A DNA stretch of 23,903 nucleotides from an uncultured Prevotella sp. GTDB lineage: Bacteria; Bacteroidota; Bacteroidia; Bacteroidales; Bacteroidaceae. A model generated the notes under the pieces. That model was not told where the DNA came from and made no database searches. It saw only the letters and a list, made by a program, of their open reading frames with translations. This document shows, one piece after another, positions 15,919 to 23,660 of the stretch. Position 1 is the stretch's first letter; every line of letters starts with the position of its first letter. The stretch spans positions 1 to 23,903 of the forward strand of contig URYG01000021.1 of assembly GCA_900551985.1 (NCBI GenBank). The letters run 5' to 3'. The position numbers and the translations under genes were made by a program.

Positions 15919-16896
15919 ATGGACTATTTATCACTTATTAAGCAGCCTATTGAGGCAGAATTGGCAGATTTTGTTGATTTGTTCAACAAATCTTTGATGC
16001 ATAGCGATGGCCTTCTTTCCCAGGTGCTCGACCATATCCGTCAGCGCGCTGGTAAACGAATGCGCCCTATGCTCATCCTGTTGATGGCACGAAATTTCGG
16101 CAAGGTTTCAGAGGTTACCCAGCATTCAGCAGTCGGTTTGGAGTTGCTCCATACCGCCTCTCTTGTGCATGATGATGTGGTAGATGAAAGCGGCGAGCGT
16201 CGTGGCCAGGCAAGTGTGAATGCTACTTATAATAATAAGGTAGCCGTACTGGTGGGTGACTATATTCTTTCTACCGCTTTGCTCAATGTTTCCTATTCAC
16301 ACTCCGAGGAAATCGTACGCTATCTGGCAGAATTGGGTCGTATCTTGTCGAATGGCGAGATACTTCAGCTCAACAGTATTAGTAATGATGAAATCTCAGA
16401 AGAGATATATTATCAGGTAATCAAACAGAAAACAGCTGCTCTCTTTGAGGCTTGTGCAGGTATTGGTGCAATGTCAACCCATGCTTCTGCCGTAGAGATT
16501 GAAGAGGCTAGGCGTTTCGGTCAGAACCTGGGTATTATCTTCCAGATTCGTGATGATATCTTTGATTATTACGACTCCAAGGAGATAGGTAAACCTACAG
16601 GAAATGATATGACCGAGGGTAAGCTTACGCTTCCTGTAATCTATGCCTTGAAATCTACTGGCGATGAGGAGATGCTGAAGCTTGCACGAAAGGTGAAGGC
16701 TCGTACAGTATCCCGAGAGGAGATAGCTCAGCTGGTAGCATTTACCAAGGAAAACGGCGGTATCGAATACGCTGATAAGCGTATGTGGGATTTCCATGCC
16801 GAGGCGATGACTTTCCTTGACAACTATGTTGAGGATAAGTGCATCTATAATGCGCTGAAGGCTTATCTGGATTTTGTGATTGAACGCAAGGCGTAA
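15919..16896 (+). CDS. Long-chain polyprenyl diphosphate synthase
   Basis: Adds isopentenyl diphosphate units to an allylic primer; in this phylum the likely products are the side chain of menaquinone. The 325-residue protein has GKRMRP (45-50), the first aspartate-rich motif DDVVD (85-89) followed by RRGQ, and the second motif DDIFD (212-216). The residue five positions before the first Asp is Ala80, small, which in this family allows long products (C35-C40 or more) rather than C15/C20. There is no transmembrane segment; it is cytoplasmic. The start at 15919 is chosen over 15868 because the promoter element at 15893 lies between them. It is transcribed alone, divergent from polA, and ends at a strong terminator. 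Exact chain length cannot be read from sequence. Confidence 0.93.
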   Translation: MDYLSLIKQPIEAELADFVDLFNKSLMHSDGLLSQVLDHIRQRAGKRMRPMLILLMARNFGKVSEVTQHSAVGLELLHTASLVHDDVVDESGERRGQASVNATYNNKVAVLVGDYILSTALLNVSYSHSEEIVRYLAELGRILSNGEILQLNSISNDEISEEIYYQVIKQKTAALFEACAGIGAMSTHASAVEIEEARRFGQNLGIIFQIRDDIFDYYDSKEIGKPTGNDMTEGKLTLPVIYALKSTGDEEMLKLARKVKARTVSREEIAQLVAFTKENGGIEYADKRMWDFHAEAMTFLDNYVEDKCIYNALKAYLDFVIERKA

Positions 16897-16946
16897 TATC
16901 ATTTAATCACGCAACTTTGATTTATTAAAACTTGATATACATTAAA

Positions 16947-16981
16947 AAAGGGTTGGTTCTCTTATTGAGAATCAGCCCTTT
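16947..16981. terminator. Bidirectional terminator between polyprenyl synthase and deoC
   Basis: A 15-bp stem (16947-16961 with 16967-16981) with two G-U pairs and a 5-base loop sits between convergent genes. An A run precedes it and a T-rich stretch follows. Confidence 0.85.
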
Positions 16982-17044
16982 ATCTGTTTATCTATTTATC
17001 TATTACTGTATTTCTTGCTTCTTGTATCGTGTTTTACCGATCTA

Positions 17045-17102
17045 CTTTATAAAGGTTTGACTTGTTCAATCCCCTTTATAAAGGTTTTACCTATGCAACC
17101 GC
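17045..17102. repeat. 29-bp direct tandem repeat at the deoC 3' end
   Basis: Two units (17045-17073 and 17074-17102) share CTTTATAAAGGTTT and then diverge. A degenerate third start (CTTTTAGAAG, 17103-17112) runs into the deoC stop codon. Each unit contains the palindrome CTTTATAAAG; in the second it extends to 12 bp. Apart from this and the terminator at 16947, the 209-base gap is featureless. Confidence 0.75.
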
Positions 17103-17105
17103 CTT

Positions 17106-18044
17106 TTAGAAGTACTTGATTTCCTTTCCTACAAGTTCGCTCAAGAGGAGGTTGGTAAGGCGTGAGGTTCCGAGGCGCAACCACTCGTTAGTAAGCCACT
17201 TTTCGCCCAAAACTTCCTTCACGATGGTGTAGTAAACCACTGCGTCGTGAACGGTGTTGATGCCGCCTGCTGGCTTGAAACCAATCTGGATACCAGTCTT
17301 CTCATAATATGCCTTGATAGCCTGGCACATCACATAAGCTGCCTCTGGAGTAGCAGAAATCTTCTCCTTACCCGTAGAAGTCTTGATATAATCAGAACCT
17401 GAGTACATGGCAAGAATAGAGGCCTTCATAATGTTGCTGCAGCTCTTCAGGTCGCCTGTTTCCAGGATGCACTTCATCTTATGCTCGCCGCAGGTTGCCT
17501 TCAACTCCTGGATATCGTCGCAGAGACCTTCGTAATCCTCGCTGAAGAACTTGCCTACAGGCATAACGATATCAACCTCTGTAGCGCCATCCTTGATAGC
17601 CATAGCTGTCTCGGCAATCTTTACCTCGATGAATGTCTGTGATGATGGGAAATTGCCGCTTACTACTGCGATTTCCACGCCATCTACCTCCAAACTCTGA
17701 CTGATAAGTCCTGCGAAGTTAGGGTAGGTGCATACGGTTGCAACGTGAGGAAGCTCTGGATAATCCTTGGCAAACTGATTCACTTTCTCGATCATAGCCA
17801 GGATGCTTTCCTCTGTATCTTCTGTGTGAAGAGAAGTAAGCTCGATGCTGCCAAAGAGGAATTTCTTCACCTCCATGGTTTCGTTTTCTGCTACCTTCTC
17901 GTCAAGAATCTTCTTTACTTCTGCTGCAACTTCCTCGTCGTTGAGGTCGCAGTTATACTGTTTCAAGACAGATAAATACTTATCGTCCGACTCGCTGTAT
18001 TGTCCCTGCTGCTGTGCAAGAACCTGTTCTTTAATGCTGCTCAT
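17106..18044 (-). CDS. deoC: Deoxyribose-phosphate aldolase
   Basis: Class I aldolase that splits 2-deoxyribose 5-phosphate into acetaldehyde and glyceraldehyde 3-phosphate, feeding deoxynucleosides into central metabolism. The 312 residues contain Lys221 in YIKTSTGK, the Schiff-base lysine, Lys257 in GFKPAGG, and Asp158 in EVDIVMPVG, all catalytic in the family. The protein is longer than E. coli DeoC (259), with an acidic N-terminal extension of about 60 residues before FGSIELTSL; this longer form is known in other bacteria. It is last in the run uvrC, dtd, mazG-like, deoC, 85 bases after the mazG-like gene. The region before the start is AT-rich without a clear Shine-Dalgarno site. Confidence 0.96.
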   Translation of the reverse strand: MSSIKEQVLAQQQGQYSESDDKYLSVLKQYNCDLNDEEVAAEVKKILDEKVAENETMEVKKFLFGSIELTSLHTEDTEESILAMIEKVNQFAKDYPELPHVATVCTYPNFAGLISQSLEVDGVEIAVVSGNFPSSQTFIEVKIAETAMAIKDGATEVDIVMPVGKFFSEDYEGLCDDIQELKATCGEHKMKCILETGDLKSCSNIMKASILAMYSGSDYIKTSTGKEKISATPEAAYVMCQAIKAYYEKTGIQIGFKPAGGINTVHDAVVYYTIVKEVLGEKWLTNEWLRLGTSRLTNLLLSELVGKEIKYF

Positions 18045-18111
18045 ACTTAATGTTACTTTTTAATTATTAAAGTTGAGTTATCTATATTATTCTATTTATT
18101 TCTGGTTTACT

Positions 18112-18171
18112 CCTTCAATTTCGGTTTTGCTATTCCTTTAATTTTGAATCATTATGATCCTTCAATTTCGG
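18112..18171. repeat. Imperfect tandem repeat (about 23-24 bp) at the mazG-like stop
   Basis: CCTTCAATTTCGG occurs at 18112-18124 and 18159-18171, with a related CCTTTAATTTTGAA at about 18135. On the minus strand the copies encode PKLKD and SKLKE at the end of the mazG-like protein, and the third copy lies just past the stop in another frame. Confidence 0.75.
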
Positions 18172-18480
18172 GTTATTCTTATGTCTTTCCGAATCCCTTT
18201 GGGTCTTCTTGTCGATGCTTTTCTGGAGCTCTTCCGTAAGATCTATCCCCGTCTGGTTGGCAAGACAGATGAGAACCCAGAGAACGTCTGCCATTTCCTC
18301 TCCGAGGTTAGGCTTTTCACCCTTCTTGAAGCTCTGGTCGCCGTATGTTCGGGCGATGACACGAGCCAGTTCTCCTACTTCTTCCGTAAGACAAGCCATA
18401 TTGGTAAGTTCGCTGAAATAGCGAACGCCATATTCCTTTATCCACTTATCTACTGCTTCCTGTGCTTCTTTTATGGTCAT
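18130..18480 (-). CDS. MazG-like nucleotide pyrophosphohydrolase
   Basis: All-alpha NTP pyrophosphohydrolase, probably hydrolysing (d)NTPs or damaged nucleotides to monophosphates. The 116 residues carry the metal-binding pattern of the family: Glu33, Glu34 and Glu37 in EEVGE, then Glu62 and Asp65 in GEEMADVLW. The size fits the single-domain short MazG/RS21-C6-type proteins, not the two-domain E. coli MazG. Substrate is not predictable from sequence. The C-terminal tail from about 100 is charged and built on a short DNA repeat, so its length may vary between strains. The ribosome binding site AAGGAG is embedded in the last codons of dtd, which ends four bases before this start; the two are probably translationally coupled. 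Confidence 0.88.
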   Translation of the reverse strand: MTIKEAQEAVDKWIKEYGVRYFSELTNMACLTEEVGELARVIARTYGDQSFKKGEKPNLGEEMADVLWVLICLANQTGIDLTEELQKSIDKKTQRDSERHKNNPKLKDHNDSKLKE

Positions 18481-18484
18481 TTTC

Positions 18485-18937
18485 TTACTCCTTATTATGG
18501 GTATCCATCATGATGGTAACAGGACCGTCATTCAGCAATTCTACTTTCATGTCGGCACCAAACTCGCCTGTTCCTACTGGCTTTCCGAGTGCATCGGATA
18601 GCTTCTTGCAGAACTCTTCATAGAGCGGAACGCTGATTTCGTGCTTGGCTGCTCTGAGCCAGCTAGGACGGTTTCCCTTCTTGTAGCTGGCGAATAGGGT
18701 GAACTGGCTAATTACCAGAACCTCGCCATTTACATCCATAATGGAGCGGTTCATTACGTGATTTTCGTCGTCGAAAACACGAAGGCCTATGACCTTTCTA
18801 ACAAGCCAATCAACGTCTTCTGTTGTGTCGCTTTCCTCAACGCCGAGAAGGATCAGATAGCCCTGCTTGATGGCAGATTTCACTTCTCCTTCGATGGTAA
18901 CAGAGGCATGGCCTACACGCTGTATTACTATTCTCAT
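18485..18937 (-). CDS. dtd: D-aminoacyl-tRNA deacylase
   Basis: Removes D-amino acids (and mischarged glycine) from tRNA, a quality-control step in translation. The 150 residues match the DTD family throughout: N-terminal MRIVIQRVGHASV, the SQFTLFA motif (about 77-83) and NDGPVTI (about 136-142), which carries the Gly-cis-Pro that selects against L-amino acids. Length is normal (about 145-150). It begins 51 bases after the uvrC stop codon, with its own candidate -7 element in between, and its end overlaps the ribosome binding site of the mazG-like gene. It is cytoplasmic, with no unusual features. Confidence 0.96.
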   Translation of the reverse strand: MRIVIQRVGHASVTIEGEVKSAIKQGYLILLGVEESDTTEDVDWLVRKVIGLRVFDDENHVMNRSIMDVNGEVLVISQFTLFASYKKGNRPSWLRAAKHEISVPLYEEFCKKLSDALGKPVGTGEFGADMKVELLNDGPVTIMMDTHNKE

Positions 18938-18974
18938 CTGTTTGAATTATATTATTATTACATAGTTTCAACTG

Positions 18975-18982
18975 CAAATATA
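18975..18982 (-). promoter_or_regulatory. -7 element for dtd-mazG-deoC
   Basis: TATATTTG on the minus strand fits TAnnTTTG exactly. It lies between the uvrC stop and the dtd start, leaving a leader of roughly 30 bases. The -33 element would fall inside uvrC and is not obvious. Confidence 0.5.
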
Positions 18983-18988
18983 CGACTT

Positions 18989-20836
18989 TTATTTCATATT
19001 CTCGTCTTTTTCGGCGAAATATTTTGCAAGAATCTCGGCTTTATGAGGACCTAATACCTCTGCTAGTTCTTCTAGGCTTGCTTCCTTTATCTTTTTCATG
19101 CTCTTGAACTTGCTCAGAAGTGCTTCTTTTGCCTTAGGACCGATGCCTTTGATGTCGTCTAACTCTGAATGGAGAGCGTGCTTGCTTCGCTTGTCGCGAT
19201 GGAAGGTGATGGCGTATCTATGTACTTCGTCCTGTATCTGCGTCAATACCTTGAAAAGCTCGCTTTCTGGTGGTAGAGCGATGGTTTGTGGCGGGAAGCC
19301 GTAGAGGAGTTCGTTGGTGCGATGGCGGTCGTCCTTGGCAAGACCTGCGATAGGGATTTCCAGGTGCAGCTCATCTTCTACCACTTCTCTAACTACCTCC
19401 ATCTGACCCTTTCCACCATCGGTGATGATAAGGTCCGGAAGTGGTGTTTCTTCCTCTTTCATGCGACTGTATCTTCGTCTTACTACCTCTTGCATCGAAG
19501 CATAATCATCCGGTCCTTCCACCGTCTTGATATTGTATTTACGGTAATCTTTTCGGGATGGTTTCATACCTTTATATACGATGCAGCCAGCCACGGCATC
19601 CGTGCCTGATATATTGGAATTATCGAAGCATTCTATTTGATAAGGCAGCTTTGGCAGCTTTAGTTTTGCCTGCAATTCCTTCATCAGTCGGGTTTGTTTC
19701 TGCTCCGGATTGAGCTTTTCTGCCTGCTTCAGACGGTCGAATTTATACTGCTTGCAGTTCATTTCCGATAGCTCCAGAAGGTGCTTTTTGTCGCCTCTCT
19801 GCGGCACGAAGAAGGTGGCATCTTTCAGCTTCCATTCCATCTCGAAAGGTACGATGATCTCTTTTGAAGTAGAGTGGAAACGCTCCCTGATTTCCGGTAT
19901 GGCAGTAATGAGAAGCTCCTCATCGCTCTCCTCCAACTTGCGCTTGTACTCGTAGGTGAAGCTCTGGTTGATGGTGCCGTTTTTCACGTGAATATAGTTG
20001 ATGAAGGCGTTCTTGTTGGCGTCATCATTCACGATCGTGAAGACATCCACATCGGTAATCGTATGGCTTACTACCTCGCTTTTTGCCTCAAATTCGTCCA
20101 GCAACTGGTACTTCTTCTTGTATTCTTCGGCTATTTCAAAGCGGAGAAGTTCGGCATTTTTCATCATCAGATCATAGAGATATTTGCTTACTTCCCGGGT
20201 ATTTCCCTTCAGAATTTCACGCGCCTGGCGCATGTTTTCCTGATATTCCTCGTAGCTCTGCTTGTTGATGCAGGGAGCGCCGCAGTTATGAATATGGTAC
20301 TCTAAACACGGCTTGTATTTGCCTTCTGCCACGCCTTCTTTTGTAATCGGGAAGCGGCATGTGCGGGGTTTGTAGAGCTTCTTGATGACCTCTAAAACGG
20401 CATACATACTGCCTATATGAGGGTAAGGACCGAAGAAGGTTCCCACCTTTTTATTGATATGGCGAGTCTTGAAAATGCGGGGGAAATACTCGTTTGTAAC
20501 GCATATAGAGGGGTAGGTTTTGCCGTCTTTCAGCAAAACATTATACCTTGGATTATACTTTTTAATAAGGCTGTTTTCCAGCAAAAGCGCATCTTCTTCG
20601 GTGTTCACGACGGTGTATGAGATGTCGAAAATCTTAGAAACAAGCACCTTTGTCTTGTATCTATCTACCTCTTTATGGAAGTAGGAAGATACTCTTCTCT
20701 TCAGATTTTTCGCCTTTCCTACATATATAATCGTATGATTCTCGTCGTAATATTGATAGCTTCCCGGTTTCTCCGGCATGCTTAAAACGATGCTTTTCAA
20801 CCGGGCCAATCTTTCCTCATTTTCTTGTTTCGTCAT
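18989..20836 (-). CDS. uvrC: Excinuclease ABC subunit C
   Basis: Dual-incision nuclease of nucleotide excision repair, acting with UvrA and UvrB. The 615 residues show the GIY-YIG domain (about 20-105): PGSYQYY, YVGKAKNLKRRVSSYF and Glu87 in LLENSLIKKYNP. A Cys-rich segment at 160-190 (Cys160, Cys177, Cys185, Cys189) resembles the iron-sulfur cluster region reported for UvrC. A UvrB-interacting helical part follows at about 205-245. The RNase H-like endonuclease domain has Asp405 in CFDNSNISG and Asp473 in ITDGGKGQ. The C-terminal helix-hairpin-helix region (IKGIGPKAKEALL, 562-574) binds DNA. Length is typical. It starts 114 bases after apt; a parS-like hairpin lies between them. Confidence 0.97.
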   Translation of the reverse strand: MTKQENEERLARLKSIVLSMPEKPGSYQYYDENHTIIYVGKAKNLKRRVSSYFHKEVDRYKTKVLVSKIFDISYTVVNTEEDALLLENSLIKKYNPRYNVLLKDGKTYPSICVTNEYFPRIFKTRHINKKVGTFFGPYPHIGSMYAVLEVIKKLYKPRTCRFPITKEGVAEGKYKPCLEYHIHNCGAPCINKQSYEEYQENMRQAREILKGNTREVSKYLYDLMMKNAELLRFEIAEEYKKKYQLLDEFEAKSEVVSHTITDVDVFTIVNDDANKNAFINYIHVKNGTINQSFTYEYKRKLEESDEELLITAIPEIRERFHSTSKEIIVPFEMEWKLKDATFFVPQRGDKKHLLELSEMNCKQYKFDRLKQAEKLNPEQKQTRLMKELQAKLKLPKLPYQIECFDNSNISGTDAVAGCIVYKGMKPSRKDYRKYNIKTVEGPDDYASMQEVVRRRYSRMKEEETPLPDLIITDGGKGQMEVVREVVEDELHLEIPIAGLAKDDRHRTNELLYGFPPQTIALPPESELFKVLTQIQDEVHRYAITFHRDKRSKHALHSELDDIKGIGPKAKEALLSKFKSMKKIKEASLEELAEVLGPHKAEILAKYFAEKDENMK

Positions 20837-20866
20837 ACCTTTATGGGGTTAAAATAGGGTAAAAGA

Positions 20867-20896
20867 GCGTTGCCGTTTCACGTGAAACGGCAACGC
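20867..20896. promoter_or_regulatory. parS-like site inside a 30-bp perfect palindrome
   Basis: The core CGTTTCACGTGAAACG (20874-20889) matches the ParB-binding consensus TGTTTCACGTGAAACA at 14 of 16 positions, differing only at the two outer bases. Seven extra bases on each side (GCGTTGC and GCAACGC) extend it to a perfect 30-bp palindrome. On the minus strand it is followed by TCTTTT, so the transcript could also form a hairpin acting as an attenuator or terminator between apt and uvrC. Confidence 0.75.
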
Positions 20897-20950
20897 CCAT
20901 GTGCTTTATTACTGCAGAACAATATGCATTATTCAAGCATTTTTCATGCT

Positions 20951-21481
20951 TTACAACTGCAATAAAGTAGATACTTCTACATCCTCATCGAAGTTCTTTC
21001 TGCCTTCGAAATTCTCGTTTACGAGCTCGATGATGAAGTTAGCATACACCTTCTTTGGGTGGAATTTCTTCACCAGATTGCAGGCTGCCTTCATGGTTCC
21101 TCCGGTAGCGAGAAGGTCGTCGTGGAGGAGGATTACGTCGTCCTCGTTGATGGCATCTTCGTGGATTTCGATGGTGTCCATACCGTATTCTTTCGCATAG
21201 CTTTCCTGCACGGTTTTGCATGGAAGCTTACCTGGCTTTCGGCACAAAACTACGCCTGCACCGAGACGGATTGCGAGGGCAGAAGACATCACGAAGCCGC
21301 GTGATTCGATGCCTACAATCTTGGTAATACCTTTGTCTTTGTAGATCTCGTACATCTCATCGCAGATCTCTTTGAGAGCCGCTGGATTCTTGAACAGGGT
21401 ACTTACGTCGCGGAAGTTTACACCCTTGATTGGCCAATCTGGAATGCAACGCAGATTGTCTAATAATAGCTGATTATTCAT
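20951..21481 (-). CDS. apt: Adenine phosphoribosyltransferase
   Basis: Purine salvage enzyme converting adenine and PRPP to AMP. The 176 residues contain the PRPP-binding loop VILLHDDLLATGGTM (116-130), the IESRGF motif (58-63), and the RKPGKLP flexible segment (81-87) typical of Apt. It is cytoplasmic and works as a dimer in known members. It is placed between mnmG (271 bases upstream) and uvrC (114 bases downstream) on the same strand, but parS-like palindromes lie on both sides. No clear TAnnTTTG element is seen in the upstream gap, so it may be transcribed from mnmG or from a weaker promoter. Confidence 0.96.
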   Translation of the reverse strand: MNNQLLLDNLRCIPDWPIKGVNFRDVSTLFKNPAALKEICDEMYEIYKDKGITKIVGIESRGFVMSSALAIRLGAGVVLCRKPGKLPCKTVQESYAKEYGMDTIEIHEDAINEDDVILLHDDLLATGGTMKAACNLVKKFHPKKVYANFIIELVNENFEGRKNFDEDVEVSTLLQL

Positions 21482-21552
21482 TGTTTTTTATATTATAAAT
21501 TAATACCATATTTCTTGTTGTTTCTTCGAGTTTTGGCAGCTTTTATCGGCTG

Positions 21553-21567
21553 TGTTTCACGGAAACG
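21553..21567. other. Degenerate parS-like site
   Basis: TGTTTCACGGAAACG matches the parS consensus with one central T missing and a changed last base. The left half TGTTTCACG is intact. It is probably a decayed copy, about 95 bp from the good site at 21647. Confidence 0.5.
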
Positions 21568-21646
21568 CTGAAGTTTTGCTTTAACCACAATTTACTTGAT
21601 GCAAAAGAATCTAAGTTCTTTAATATCAAATGTTTTATATGTGGTT

Positions 21647-21662
21647 GGTTTCACGTGAAACA
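21647..21662. promoter_or_regulatory. parS-like centromere site
   Basis: GGTTTCACGTGAAACA matches the ParB-binding consensus TGTTTCACGTGAAACA at 15 of 16 positions. It lies in the 271-base gap between mnmG and apt, 773 bp from the other intact site (centre to centre). The rest of this gap is AT-rich and shows no gene or clear promoter. Confidence 0.85.
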
Positions 21663-21752
21663 TTGCTGTGTATCCTTTGTTTCGCAGGATTTCTCTGCAA
21701 AAACCGCCGTTTCTTCAACTTGCCTTCCCTGCAAGGCGAGCTGTATCTCTTA

Positions 21753-23624
21753 TTATCTTCCCAGTAAGACGAGCAATACATTGATGTCGCTTGGAGAAAC
21801 ACCAGGAATTCGGCTTGCCTGAGCCAAAGTGTCTGGGTCGATACGCTCGAGCTTTTGGCGTCCTTCTGTTGAGATCTCGAGAATCTCAGAGTAGTTGAAG
21901 CGACCCTTGATTCTGATGTTCTCCAGACGGTGCATCTTGTCAGCGATGAGTCGCTCGCGCTCGATGTATCCTTTGTACTTCATCTTGATTTCTGCCGCCT
22001 CGGCAATCTCTTCCTTTCGGTTAGCTGGCGCATCCATCGCTGCCTTCAGGTCGGGGATGATTTCCGACAGGTTCTGGAGGTTGAGGTGCGGACGAGCCAC
22101 GAGGTCGATGAGCTTGCAACCGGCGCGGAGTGGAGTAGTGCCGAGTGCTTCGAGCTTCGGATTGATTTCGTCTTTCTTGATAGGATAGTTGGCACAGAAG
22201 TCGATGATTCTCTCGATGGCTTCCTTCTTCTCCAACCACCAGTCGTAACGGTCGCGCTTGGCGATGCCGAGTTCGTATGCTTTTTCCGTGAGTCGGGCAT
22301 CGGCGTCGTCCTGGCGGAGCAGGATGCGGTACTCGGCTCTTGAGGTGAACATACGGTAGGGTTCATCTACTCCCTTTGTGGTGAGGTCATCGATGAGCAC
22401 ACCGATGTAACTCTCGTCTCGCTTCATCTCGAAAGTCTTGTCGCCTACACAATGAAGTGCTGCGTTGATTCCGGCAACCGTGCCCTGACCTCCTGCTTCT
22501 TCGTAACCGGTGGTTCCGTTTACCTGTCCGGCAAAGAAAAGACCCTTGATGATTTTCGACTCCAGCGAATGCTTCAGCTGGGTTGGGTCGAAGTAGTCGT
22601 ACTCGATGGCGTAACCTGGTCGGTAGATTTTCGCATCTCTCAACGCTGGGATTTCGTGGAGTGCATCCAGCTGGATGTCCATCGGCATGCTGGATGAGAA
22701 TCCGTTCAGATACATTTCATTGGTATCTTCGCCTTCTGGTTCCAGGAAGAGCGGGTGCTGTTCCTTGTCAGGGAAGGTGACGAGCTTGGTTTCGATGCTT
22801 GGACAGTAACGGGGACCGGTGCTCTGAATCTGCCCATTATATAAAGGAGAGTCATCCAATCCGCTTTTCAGGATTTCGTGCACTTTGCTGTTCGTATAGC
22901 ATGTCCAGCAAGGAAGCTGTTTCAGAACTCTGTGGCTGCCCATGTACGAGAACTGATGGAAATCGATGTCGCCCGGTTGCTCCTCCATGTCTTCGAAGTG
23001 AACGCTTCGCTTGTCGATGCGGACAGGAGTTCCTGTTTTCATTCTTGCCGATGTGATTCCCCAACGGGTGATGCTTTCTGTGAAATGATGAACGGCAGGT
23101 TCTGCACATCTTCCACCTTCCACCATCTTTCTTCCCACGTGCATCAATCCGTTGAGAAAAGTGCCGGCGGTGATGATGATGCTCTTGGCATAGAATTCTG
23201 CGCCCCAGATGGTGCGCACGCCGATTGCCTCTCCGTTTGCTACGAGAAGCTCATCGGCCTGGTCTTGCCAGATGTCGAGATGGTCGGTATGGTCGAGGAT
23301 GGTTCTCCATTCCCAGATGAACTTGCCGCGGTCGCATTGGGCACGAGGACTCCATACGGCAGGTCCCTTTCCTATATTAAGCATACGGAATTGGATAGCC
23401 GTCTTGTCGGTAACGATACCCATCTGTCCGCCCAGTGCATCAATCTCTCGCACAATCTGTCCCTTGGCAATACCGCCTATGGCAGGATTGCAACTCATCT
23501 GACCAATCTTGTTCATGTCCATCGTTATCAAACAGGTGTTGGCACCCATGTTTGCCGCTGCTGCCGCAGCCTCACATCCGGCGTGTCCTCCACCGATAAC
23601 GAGTACGTCATAATTGAAGTTCAT
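21753..23624 (-). CDS. mnmG: tRNA uridine-34 modification enzyme MnmG (GidA)
   Basis: FAD-dependent subunit that, with MnmE, makes the carboxymethylaminomethyl group on the wobble uridine of certain tRNAs. The 623 residues start with the FAD-binding GGGHAGCEA (11-19) and contain the catalytic Cys47 in MSCNPAIGG, ITAGTFLNG, Cys274 in YCPSIE, GTTGYEEAGGQG and the C-terminal RIPGVSPSDI of the MnmE-interacting helical domain. Length is standard (E. coli 629). Its promoter (-7 TACTTTTG at 23661-23668) is 37 bases upstream. In many bacteria this gene lies close to the replication origin and the parAB genes; the parS-like sites downstream agree with that. It is divergent from the cytochrome b subunit gene. 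Confidence 0.97.
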   Translation of the reverse strand: MNFNYDVLVIGGGHAGCEAAAAAANMGANTCLITMDMNKIGQMSCNPAIGGIAKGQIVREIDALGGQMGIVTDKTAIQFRMLNIGKGPAVWSPRAQCDRGKFIWEWRTILDHTDHLDIWQDQADELLVANGEAIGVRTIWGAEFYAKSIIITAGTFLNGLMHVGRKMVEGGRCAEPAVHHFTESITRWGITSARMKTGTPVRIDKRSVHFEDMEEQPGDIDFHQFSYMGSHRVLKQLPCWTCYTNSKVHEILKSGLDDSPLYNGQIQSTGPRYCPSIETKLVTFPDKEQHPLFLEPEGEDTNEMYLNGFSSSMPMDIQLDALHEIPALRDAKIYRPGYAIEYDYFDPTQLKHSLESKIIKGLFFAGQVNGTTGYEEAGGQGTVAGINAALHCVGDKTFEMKRDESYIGVLIDDLTTKGVDEPYRMFTSRAEYRILLRQDDADARLTEKAYELGIAKRDRYDWWLEKKEAIERIIDFCANYPIKKDEINPKLEALGTTPLRAGCKLIDLVARPHLNLQNLSEIIPDLKAAMDAPANRKEEIAEAAEIKMKYKGYIERERLIADKMHRLENIRIKGRFNYSEILEISTEGRQKLERIDPDTLAQASRIPGVSPSDINVLLVLLGR

Positions 23625-23660
23625 AATCTGTCTCTAATCTATATTTTATCTAATTTTCGG

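Noticed and set aside
19980..19995. Third parS-like site within uvrC
   Set aside because: Only 12 of 16 positions match (TTCACGTGAA core) and it lies in conserved coding sequence, so chance is adequate.
21690..21752. Terminator after mnmG
   Set aside because: Only 4-5 bp stems (AAAC/GTTT and GCCTT/AAGGC) without a convincing T-run on the minus strand.
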